Below, in pieces: positions 1 to 6,240 of a stretch of 6,576 bases of DNA. Origin of the DNA: Archangium sp. (GTDB lineage Bacteria; Myxococcota; Myxococcia; Myxococcales; Myxococcaceae); contig JAEUJR010000417.1 in assembly GCA_016793585.1 (NCBI GenBank), positions 1 through 6,576 on the forward strand. Direction: 5' to 3'. The stretch's first letter is position 1. Each line of letters starts with the position of its first letter. Made by a program: the position numbers and the translations under genes. The notes under the pieces are model-generated. The model worked only from the letters and a program-made list of their open reading frames with translations. It had not been told where the DNA came from and searched no databases.

Positions 1-1010
1 CGCTTCTGCGTGAAGAGCGTCTGGTGCTTCTGCTCGAGCTCCCTCAGCTCCGGCGCCCGCGCAGACGCCCGCACCGTCTCGAGCTCGGGCGCGTTGAAGA
101 ACACCGGCGGCGCCTGGAACTGGAACGCCACGAACACGAACACGCCGACGAGCAGAATCAGCAGCTGCATCGGCACCTTCAACAGACCGTTGAAGAGCAG
201 GCCCCAGCGGCTCTGCTCGAGCGACTCTCCCGAGAGGTAGCGCTGCACCTGCGACTGGTCGGTGCCGAAGTACGCGAGCGCGACGAACGTGCCTCCCGTG
301 ATGCCAGACCAGAACGTGTAGCGGGTCTCGAGCCGCGGCGTGAAGTCGATGGCCTTCAGCTTGCCGAACACGCCCGCGATGCCGAACGCGTCACGCACCG
401 ACACCGCCTCGGGCAGGCTCGACACGATGAACCCGAACGCGAGCGCCATGCCGCCGAGCATCACCGCCATCTGCAGTTGCTGCGTCTGGTTCACCGCGCG
501 CGTGCCGCCCGACACCGTGTACGCGATGACGACGACGCCGATGACCAGGTTCGTCCACATCAACGACCACCCGAGCACCGTCGAGAGGATGATGGCCGGC
601 GCGTAAATCGAGAGCCCCGCTCCAAGCCCGCGCTGCAGCAGGAAGATGAGCGCCGTGAGCTGCCGCGTCTTCAGGTCGAAGCGCTGCTCGAGGTACTCGT
701 ACGCCGTCAGCACCCGCGTGCGGTAGTAGATGGGCACGATGGTGGCCGAGAGCACCACCATCGCGATGGGCACGCCGAAGTAGAACTGCACGAAGCCCAG
801 GCCGTCTTCGAAGCCTTGCCCCGGCGTCGAGAGAAACGTGATGGCGCTCGCCTGCGTCGCCATGATGGACAACCCAATCGTCCACCACTTCGCGTCGGAG
901 CCACCACGCAGGTACGCCCCCGCGTTCTGCGCGCCCCGCGTCTTCCACACGCCGTACGCGACGATGGCGCCGATGGTGCCGACGAGCACCACCCAGTCGA
1001 GCGTGCTCAC
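1..1010 (-). CDS. Sodium:solute symporter (SSS family), N-terminal 336 residues, cut by window edge
   Basis: Cation-coupled inner-membrane importer of the SSS family (LeuT fold). The visible part has about seven or eight hydrophobic segments, at roughly 5-22, 43-62, 72-94, 119-146, 153-167, 179-198, 236-250 and 277-299. Family landmarks are the TAYEYLEQRF block at 102-111, the GLGAGLSIYAP helix at 128-138, SGGTRAVNQTQ at 167-177 and the signature FGTDQSQVQRYLSG at 248-261. A charged loop follows PPVFFN (301-306). Family members usually have around 13 helices and 500-600 residues, so a large part is missing here. The start is GTG at 1010, chosen because GGAG stands six bases upstream and the codon overlaps the preceding stop as GTGA. 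The substrate is not readable. From memory, close relatives sit beside large LmbE/PIG-L genes in Bacteroidota, which suggests that the symporter takes up a product of the neighbouring hydrolase. Confidence 0.93.
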   Translation of the reverse strand, partial: MSTLDWVVLVGTIGAIVAYGVWKTRGAQNAGAYLRGGSDAKWWTIGLSIMATQASAITFLSTPGQGFEDGLGFVQFYFGVPIAMVVLSATIVPIYYRTRVLTAYEYLEQRFDLKTRQLTALIFLLQRGLGAGLSIYAPAIILSTVLGWSLMWTNLVIGVVVIAYTVSGGTRAVNQTQQLQMAVMLGGMALAFGFIVSSLPEAVSVRDAFGIAGVFGKLKAIDFTPRLETRYTFWSGITGGTFVALAYFGTDQSQVQRYLSGESLEQSRWGLLFNGLLKVPMQLLILLVGVFVFVAFQFQAPPVFFNAPELETVRASARAPELRELEQKHQTLFTQK

Positions 1011-1108
1011 GCGAAGCTCCAGCTCATCACCGCGAGCAGCAACACCTCGAGCGCGAGCGCGCCGAGCACCACCACGTACGCTGCGCCCCAGCGCCGCTCA
1101 GCTTCCAT
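1007..1108 (-). CDS. 33-residue single-pass membrane microprotein between PIG-L gene and symporter
   Basis: Short ORF of 33 codons plus TGA, lying exactly between two certain genes. Its ATG (1108-1106) is inside the last codons of the PIG-L gene, overlapping by 11 bp, and its TGA overlaps the symporter GTG by 4 bp. The predicted peptide has a short charged N-terminus (MEAERRW, with RR at 5-6), then a hydrophobic stretch from about residue 9 to 28 (GAAYVVVLGALALEVLLLAV being its core) with one Glu at 21, and ends SWSFA. The positive-inside rule places the N-terminus in the cytoplasm. No clear Shine-Dalgarno precedes the ATG, so translation would depend on ribosomes terminating on the PIG-L gene. 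A symporter partner subunit is the natural guess, by analogy with YjcH-ActP and YhdT-PanF, but there is no recognised family. It could instead be only a leader ORF coupling translation. Confidence 0.6.
   Translation of the reverse strand: MEAERRWGAAYVVVLGALALEVLLLAVMSWSFA
1017..1020 (-). promoter_or_regulatory. Ribosome binding site of the symporter gene
   Basis: GGAG on the minus strand, six bases before GTG at 1010. It decides the GTG start and lies within the last codons of the 33-residue ORF, so initiation here is probably linked to translation of that ORF. Confidence 0.6.
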
Positions 1109-3545
1109 GGTCGAGCAGGTTCGCGAAGAGCCGGTACGCGCCGGGCACGCCCGCAGGCAGCTGACGGAAGAACGACAGCCCTGTGTAGATGAAGCGCCCC
1201 TTGCCGTGCCGCAGGAAGAGCAGGCTGCCCTTCGAGGGCTTCTCGCCACGGTCGTTCATCGTGAGGGGCGTCTCGTAGTGCGCGTCCCACGTGGTGGCGA
1301 AGTACAGCCCGCGCTCCTGCACCCAGCCGGTGAAGTCGTCGTCGCTCAGCGCGTTCGGCGCCTTCAGCAGCACGTGTGCGTCGCGGGTGACGACGGCGTC
1401 TTCGTCGGTGACGCGGTCTTGCGAGAGCTCGAACGGCAGCGGGCCGATGGTGGCCGGCACCGAGCTGAGCCAGTTCTTCGTGTTGTACTGCGCAACGAGC
1501 GTGCCGCCGTTCTTCACGTACGCCATGAGCCGCTCGTACACGGCGGGCAGCTTCGGGTTCACGTTGTACGCGCGCACGCCCACGACGATGGCGTCGAAGC
1601 GCTCCAGCGCCGAGGTGCGCAGCGCTTCGTCGGTGAGCAGCGTCACCTCGTAGCCGGCCTGCGTGAGCGCTGCCGGCACGTCGTCACCTGCGCCGACGAT
1701 GTAGCCGACACGCGTCGTCTTCCCCCGCCGCAGGTCGACCCGCAGCAGCTTCACCTGCGCCGCCGTCAGCACCGTCTGAATCGGAATGTGCGCGTACTCG
1801 ACGCGGGTGAGCGTCTTCGCGGGCGTGCCGTCGAGCAGCACCGAGAACGCTCCCGTCGCCCCTGCCGCCTTGTTCGCGGGCTTCACCTTGAAGACGACCT
1901 TCGCCTCCGCGCCCTTCTTGTCGAGCGAGTACGGCGCCGCTGCCGGCTCGCAGACGAAGCCAGCAGGAACGTCGAGCTTCACCTCGCCGCGCTGCGCGTC
2001 GGTGTTCGCCGTGAGCGTGACCTCGACGGCCTTTGCGTTCAGGTCGGTGAAGACGAGCAGGTCGGCGTTCGCGCGCGCGACCACGGGCGGCAGCACCTCG
2101 ATGGGCCGGTGCCGTTCTCCGACGGTCGGGTCGACCCAGCGAAACGTCGCGGGCCGGCGCAGCGAGAACGTGTGGCCCGCCGACGAGAAGCGGTACTCCA
2201 CGATGAACGGAGACGGCAGCTCGGGCGCGCCGATGGGCTGTGATGCCGTCACGCCCCAGGTGCCTTTCTGTGGCGGCAGGTCGAGGAAGTACGGGCTCGA
2301 CAGCGACGCGGTGACGTCGAGCTCCACCGAGAGCTTCGCCGGCTTGCCGCGCTCCAGACTGGTGCCCGGCGTGAGTGACGTCGCGCCGACGGAGACCGCT
2401 TCGAGCGTGATGGGCGTTCCCGTTCGTTCGAGCGCCACCACGTCGAGCTTCAGCTTCGAGCCTGGCACCACGCTCGTCGTCGCCGCGCTCGCCTGCATGA
2501 AGAGGCCCGCGCAGTTCGCGATGAGGTCGGTGAGCTGGTTCAGCTTGTGCTCCTTCCACGGGTTGGCCGGCATCGCGCGCAACGCCTCGAGCGCCAGCAG
2601 CAGCGTGGGAACCGACCTCGCCGGAGCGTCGACCTTGAACTCGGCCGTCGCCTTCTCGACGAGCTGCGCGAACTTCTCGGCGCCGGCGACGCGCTTCCAG
2701 CTCGTGTCGAGCCCTTCGAAGAGCGACTTCTTCGCCACGTCTCCATCGAGCGGCGCGAAGTACTCGACGCTGCCTTCGTGCACGGGCGCGGCGCCGAAGC
2801 CCTGGCTCTTGTGCATGCTGCGGCTGGTCGCGGCGAGCTCTCCGTACGAGAGGCCCAACAGCGGGCTGAACTGGCTCGAGTCCCACGTCACCGAACCTTC
2901 GGGCGGCTTGAAGGCCGGGTCGGGGGCCCACGCGTTCCACACGATGCGTTTGGCCTGCCACGGCTGCACACGGTCGAGCTGCTCGGGGTGAAACGTCGGG
3001 TCTGCCGCTGCGCGGAAGGCGAGCACCGCCAGCTTCGCCGACGCCGTGTGATGACCGTGCGTCGTGCCGGGCTCGGGCGAGAAGCGCGTGATGATGAGGT
3101 CGGGCCGCAGCGACCGAATGACGAACACCGCATCGGCCAGCACGTCGTCGGGAATCGAGTCGGGCTTGCCCGCCCAGATGGCCATCGTCTCGTCGACGCT
3201 CTTCGAGTACCCGAAGTCTCGCGCGCGCGTGAAGTACTGCTCCGCGCCGTCGACGCGCCGGGCCGCGAGCAGCTCTTGCGTGCGAATGACGCCGAGCAAC
3301 GGGCCCAGCTCGGAGCCGATGAGGTTCTGGCCACCTTCGCCGCGCGTGAGCGAGAGATACGCCGTGCGGAACTTCAGCTCGTTGGCGAGCGAGCCGAGCA
3401 GCCGCGTGTTCTCGTCGTCAGGGTGCGCCGCGACGTACAGCGCCGTGCCGACGACCGAGAGGCCTTTGAGGTCGTTGAGCAGCTGCGCGCCATCGCGAGG
3501 CTGGGCCGGAGCCGAGAGGAGCAGGGAGATCATCAGGGCCTTCAT
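1098..3545 (-). CDS. Large PIG-L/LmbE-family deacetylase/amidase, probably exported, with C-terminal GATase/ThuA-like domain (815 aa)
   Basis: Zinc-dependent hydrolase of the PIG-L superfamily (MshB, Mca, BshB, LmbE), which acts on N-acylated amino sugars. Residues 30-260 form the PIG-L domain: AHPDDE at 40-45 supplies ligands H41 and D44 and probable base D43, and HGHH at 163-166 supplies the third histidine, probably H166. TRGEGGQN at 67-74 is also typical. Residues about 345-580 are beta-rich, and about 585-815 resemble a class I glutamine amidotransferase/ThuA fold (GYIVGAGDDV, IVVGVRAYN, YVKNGGTLV). That last domain has no cysteine, so it cannot be an active amidotransferase. The N-terminus, MKALMISLLLSAPA before Q15, looks like a short signal peptide. 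ATG at 3545 was chosen for its GAGGA site and ATGA overlap with bshA. Ordinary BshB proteins are about 230 residues and cytosolic, so I do not call this bshB. BSH precursor deacetylation or cleavage of BSH-related conjugates are both possible. Confidence 0.88.
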   Translation of the reverse strand: MKALMISLLLSAPAQPRDGAQLLNDLKGLSVVGTALYVAAHPDDENTRLLGSLANELKFRTAYLSLTRGEGGQNLIGSELGPLLGVIRTQELLAARRVDGAEQYFTRARDFGYSKSVDETMAIWAGKPDSIPDDVLADAVFVIRSLRPDLIITRFSPEPGTTHGHHTASAKLAVLAFRAAADPTFHPEQLDRVQPWQAKRIVWNAWAPDPAFKPPEGSVTWDSSQFSPLLGLSYGELAATSRSMHKSQGFGAAPVHEGSVEYFAPLDGDVAKKSLFEGLDTSWKRVAGAEKFAQLVEKATAEFKVDAPARSVPTLLLALEALRAMPANPWKEHKLNQLTDLIANCAGLFMQASAATTSVVPGSKLKLDVVALERTGTPITLEAVSVGATSLTPGTSLERGKPAKLSVELDVTASLSSPYFLDLPPQKGTWGVTASQPIGAPELPSPFIVEYRFSSAGHTFSLRRPATFRWVDPTVGERHRPIEVLPPVVARANADLLVFTDLNAKAVEVTLTANTDAQRGEVKLDVPAGFVCEPAAAPYSLDKKGAEAKVVFKVKPANKAAGATGAFSVLLDGTPAKTLTRVEYAHIPIQTVLTAAQVKLLRVDLRRGKTTRVGYIVGAGDDVPAALTQAGYEVTLLTDEALRTSALERFDAIVVGVRAYNVNPKLPAVYERLMAYVKNGGTLVAQYNTKNWLSSVPATIGPLPFELSQDRVTDEDAVVTRDAHVLLKAPNALSDDDFTGWVQERGLYFATTWDAHYETPLTMNDRGEKPSKGSLLFLRHGKGRFIYTGLSFFRQLPAGVPGAYRLFANLLDHGS

Positions 3546-4612
3546 GGAGTCCTCGTGAGGCGGCGGTAGTGCGCCTCCCACTGGTCGACGATGGGTGACA
3601 GCTGGAAGCGGGAGACGGCCGCATCTCGTGCGGCCTTCGACTTTCGGTGATGCAGTTCGGTGTCGTCGAGCAGGGTTCGTGCGCTCTCGGCCATGGCAGC
3701 GACGTCTCCGACGGCGTGCAGGAAGCCGTTCACGCCATGAGTGACGACCTCGGGCAACCCGCCCACGTTCGACGCGACGACGGGCACGCCGCAGCTCATC
3801 GCCTCGAGCGCCGCCAGCCCAAAGCTCTCGAGCTCACTTGGCAGGAGAAAGACGGCGCCGCGCCGAAGGTGTGGAGCGACGTCACGGCACTCGCCCAGCA
3901 GCGTCACGCCCCGCACGCCGTCGCGGCGAATGACGCGCTCGACGTTCGCGCGCTCGGGCCCATCACCGAGGAGCAGCAATTCGTCTGCACCGCTGCGGGC
4001 ATGAATCGCGAGCACGTCTTCGATGCGCTTCACCGAGCGGAAGTTCGAGTTGTGTACCAGCACGCGGCCAGCCGGAGCGCCCGGCGTGAAACGCGTCGTG
4101 TCGACGAAGTTCGAGAGCACCTGCACGTCGACGTCGCCGAGCGCGGTGGCCTTCGTGGCGAGGAACCTCGACGGCGCGGTGACGAGCTGCGCCCGACGGA
4201 GCGCGTGTCGAACCATCGGCGCGTAGGCCTCATCCGCTCCCAGCGTCAGCACGTCGGTGCCATGCACGGTGACGACGAGCGCCCAGGCCTTCTTGCCCAA
4301 CACCTCGCCCGCGAGCGCCGCGCTGACCGCGAAGGGCAGGGCGTAGTGCACGTGCACGACGTCGAGCTCGAGCCGCGTCAGCGTCGACGCCAGCGCGAGC
4401 CCCAGGTCGCCAGACGGCAGCACCGGGTGCGTCGGAACGTTCACCGCGTGCACCGTCACGTTCTTCGCGTCGCCGAGGCGTGGCGGTCTCGCCGCAGCGA
4501 CGAAGTGAACGTCGTGCCCACGCTCGGCGAGCGAAAGGCCCAGCTCGGTCGCGATGACGCCGCTGCCGCCGTACGTCGCGTGACAGACGATGCCGATGCG
4601 CAGCCCGCTCAT
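3542..4612 (-). CDS. bshA: N-acetyl-alpha-D-glucosaminyl L-malate synthase BshA (356 aa)
   Basis: First enzyme of bacillithiol synthesis: a cytosolic GT4 retaining glycosyltransferase moving GlcNAc from UDP-GlcNAc to L-malate. Residues 5-19 (RIGIVCHATYGGSGV) are the BshA-type N-terminus with the glycine loop GGSG at 15-18. Other landmarks are HYALPFA at 89-95, TVHGTD at 115-120, SNFVDTTRF at 167-175, HNSNFRSVKRIEDV at 187-200, GDGPE at 216-220 and the EX7E pair E262/E270 in SELESFGLAALEAMSCGVPV. These separate BshA from generic GT4 enzymes, including the mycothiol enzyme MshA. It is slightly shorter than the approximately 375-residue Bacillus enzyme. ATG at 4612 was chosen because GGAG lies five bases upstream and the BshA N-terminus begins there; an upstream TTG adds 16 residues with no similarity. 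Its stop overlaps the PIG-L start as ATGA. Confidence 0.94.
   Translation of the reverse strand: MSGLRIGIVCHATYGGSGVIATELGLSLAERGHDVHFVAAARPPRLGDAKNVTVHAVNVPTHPVLPSGDLGLALASTLTRLELDVVHVHYALPFAVSAALAGEVLGKKAWALVVTVHGTDVLTLGADEAYAPMVRHALRRAQLVTAPSRFLATKATALGDVDVQVLSNFVDTTRFTPGAPAGRVLVHNSNFRSVKRIEDVLAIHARSGADELLLLGDGPERANVERVIRRDGVRGVTLLGECRDVAPHLRRGAVFLLPSELESFGLAALEAMSCGVPVVASNVGGLPEVVTHGVNGFLHAVGDVAAMAESARTLLDDTELHHRKSKAARDAAVSRFQLSPIVDQWEAHYRRLTRTP
3550..3554 (-). promoter_or_regulatory. Ribosome binding site of the PIG-L gene
   Basis: GAGGA on the minus strand, four bases before the ATG at 3545, inside the last codons of bshA. Together with the ATGA overlap it fixes the start twelve residues downstream of the longest open frame. 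Confidence 0.65.
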
Positions 4613-4745
4613 GTGAACTCCGACGTGAGGCCGAGCGAGCCCCGAAGCACCGCACTGCAATGAACGCCAGCACGCGGGCGCCCTCGCTCCATCGTGGCAA
4701 CGCTCCGTCGCCCATCACCTCGAGCGTGCGCGAGAGCGAGCCTTC
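4613..4745 (-). other. 133-bp bshC-bshA intergenic gap
   Basis: The only noncoding stretch of note. It contains the bshA ribosome binding site next to the start and an 8-bp GC palindrome (GGGCGCCC) with no following T-run, so a terminator is unlikely. I cannot identify -35/-10 elements. A frame beginning GTG-ATG at 4718 on the minus strand runs on into bshA but looks like an out-of-frame shadow. Confidence 0.5.
4618..4621 (-). promoter_or_regulatory. Ribosome binding site of bshA
   Basis: GGAG on the minus strand, five bases before ATG at 4612. It supports the 356-residue form of BshA over the longer TTG-initiated frame. Confidence 0.65.
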
Positions 4746-6233
4746 TCATGAGAACTCCGGCGAGAGCGTGATGACCTCGTGGCCGAAGGGAACGACGCGC
4801 GACTCGACGAGCTTCACGAACGCCTCGACGCCGAACGACGCGAAGAACCCGGCGGCGCCGAGCACACGCTCCTGCGGCTGGCCGTTCGGAAACAGCGCGC
4901 GCTGCAGCCGGTCGACCCGGCCCGCGAGCACCTCGTCTTTCGTGAGTCGCTCCCGATTCAGCCGCGCGCCCAGCCGACTCGCCGCGCGCGCGATGGTCTT
5001 GCGCGTTCGCTCCACCGCGTCGTCGACGCCGTGCACGGTCGAGAGCACCGGCTCGAGGGCGGCGAGCAACTGCTGCTCCACGTCCTGCTGGTGACCGCCC
5101 GGCGCGAGCCTTCGAACCAGGGCCTCTCGCGGCACTTCGACCTCGGCGGGCGTCAGCCCCAGCGTCTCGAGCAACGCCTTCGGCCGCGCCTCGACTACGC
5201 GAAACCGCGCGCGCGGCATCACCATCGGCATCGGCAGACCGAAGTGCGAATAGAGCGGCGCCAGCTGCGCGAAGTAGTTCAGCTCGCCCGGCCCTCCGAC
5301 GATGGCCGCCGTCGGCAACACCGTGTCTTGAATGATGGGCCGCAGCAGCGCCGAGCTGCTCACGCAGAGTGGATCCTCCGGAAGCGTCGTCGACGCCTCC
5401 GCGCGGAACCGAGCGCCATCTCGGCCGTCGGGGTGAACGAAGGTGAGCGCGGCGTCACGAACCCGCACCTGCACGTCGAAGCCAGCGCGCTCGAGTTCGT
5501 CGCTGCGCTGCTGGAGCACCCGCGTGATGACGTCACGCTCCGCCAGCGCCCGTTCGTGCACCGGTCGAGCGACCTTCGCCAGCGCCTCGTCGCGCGGGTC
5601 GAGGATGATGAGTGACGGGAACAGCTCCGACAGCACGCCCGCGAACGCCGTCACCCACGTCGCCTCGGGCCGGTAGTGGCGCGTGAACAAGGCCGAGACC
5701 TCGTCTGCGTGTGGCCACCCCTCGAGCGCGCCACGCAGCGCCGCGAGCGCTTCGTCGACGCCTGTGCCCAACCGCACCGATGACATCGACGCGCGCTCGA
5801 CGTGTGGCGACGCGAGCGACAGCGTCGTCAGCGCTCCGTCGCGGCCGTGCACGACGCCGTGGGCAATCTCTTCGAAGTCGTGGTCTTCGCTCTGCAACCA
5901 GAAGACGGGCACGCACTCGAGCGCGCGCGCCGTCACGACGGCCGTGGCCGCCTTGTAGAGGGAATACAGCGGGCCGAGGAACAGCCCCACCTGCTGGCCC
6001 GTCACCACGACGGGTACGCCGTTCGCGAGTGCGTCGAGTGAGTGCTGCCGCGTTGACGTCATCGGCCGTCGCGCCGCCTGTGCCCTCAGCGCCGAGACGA
6101 CCTCGGCTTTCACCCCGCGGGCACGGGCCTGCCGAACGAACTCCACCCGTCTCGATGGGTGTCGAAACCCGTCATCGAGAAAGCGAAGGGCGCCCGGCTC
6201 GGCCTCGAGGAACGCGGGGGAAAAGGCCGACAT
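4746..6233 (-). CDS. bshC: Putative cysteine ligase BshC, bacillithiol biosynthesis (495 aa)
   Basis: Putative last enzyme of bacillithiol synthesis, adding L-cysteine to glucosaminyl-malate in the cytosol. Family blocks are in the expected order: VVVTGQQVGLFLGPLYSLYK at 75-94; VPVFWLQSEDHDFEEIAHG at 108-126, the hallmark FW..xEDHDFEE; LIILDPRDEALAK at 208-220; LLRPIIQDTVLPTAAIVGGP at 296-315 followed by GELNYFAQL; the MPMVMPR segment ending at 341; and QERVLGAAGFFASFGVEAFV at 454-473. A helical, probably coiled-coil segment lies at about 383-445, as in known BshC structures. It is somewhat shorter than the roughly 540-residue Bacillus protein, with no internal gap in the motif order. ATG at 6233 is 7 bp after the preceding stop; no good Shine-Dalgarno is seen, so coupling to the upstream gene is likely. 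BshC activity has been shown mainly genetically. Confidence 0.95.
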   Translation of the reverse strand: MSAFSPAFLEAEPGALRFLDDGFRHPSRRVEFVRQARARGVKAEVVSALRAQAARRPMTSTRQHSLDALANGVPVVVTGQQVGLFLGPLYSLYKAATAVVTARALECVPVFWLQSEDHDFEEIAHGVVHGRDGALTTLSLASPHVERASMSSVRLGTGVDEALAALRGALEGWPHADEVSALFTRHYRPEATWVTAFAGVLSELFPSLIILDPRDEALAKVARPVHERALAERDVITRVLQQRSDELERAGFDVQVRVRDAALTFVHPDGRDGARFRAEASTTLPEDPLCVSSSALLRPIIQDTVLPTAAIVGGPGELNYFAQLAPLYSHFGLPMPMVMPRARFRVVEARPKALLETLGLTPAEVEVPREALVRRLAPGGHQQDVEQQLLAALEPVLSTVHGVDDAVERTRKTIARAASRLGARLNRERLTKDEVLAGRVDRLQRALFPNGQPQERVLGAAGFFASFGVEAFVKLVESRVVPFGHEVITLSPEFS

Positions 6234-6240
6234 CGACGGC

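Noticed and set aside
1007..1249. 80-residue form of the microprotein beginning inside the PIG-L gene
   Set aside because: The extra N-terminal part is Arg/Ser-rich shadow sequence overlapping conserved PIG-L codons. The ATG at 1108 gives a compact membrane peptide and a minimal overlap.
24..2243. 739-codon open frame on the plus strand, opposite the symporter and PIG-L genes
   Set aside because: Extremely Arg/His/Glu-rich low-complexity translation with no recognisable domain. It is the expected antisense shadow of GC-rich codon use and crosses two firmly identified genes.
1684..2961. 425-codon same-strand frame inside the PIG-L gene
   Set aside because: Frame-shifted shadow, Arg/Ala-rich; the real PIG-L frame is continuous through the whole interval, so this is not evidence of a frameshift.
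1786..2991. Plus-strand 401-codon frame, with similar 338- to 340-codon frames at 2547-3569 and 3647-4663
   Set aside because: All are antisense to clearly conserved enzymes (PIG-L, BshA) and show no family motifs.
3546..3581. 12-residue N-terminal extension of the PIG-L protein
   Set aside because: It places PPPHEDS before the hydrophobic segment and lacks the clean ATGA overlap and GAGGA spacing of the ATG at 3545.
4613..4660. 16-residue N-terminal extension of BshA from a TTG codon
   Set aside because: No similarity to BshA N-termini, while ATG at 4612 has a GGAG site at proper spacing and starts right before the conserved RIGIVCHATYGGSG.
4676..4700. GGGCGCCC palindrome in the bshC-bshA gap as a terminator
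   Set aside because: The stem is very short and there is no T-run on either strand; such palindromes are frequent by chance at this GC content.
4230..4718. 162-codon frame starting in the bshC-bshA gap and running into bshA
   Set aside because: Most of it is out of frame with conserved BshA residues and the translation is Arg-rich without motifs.
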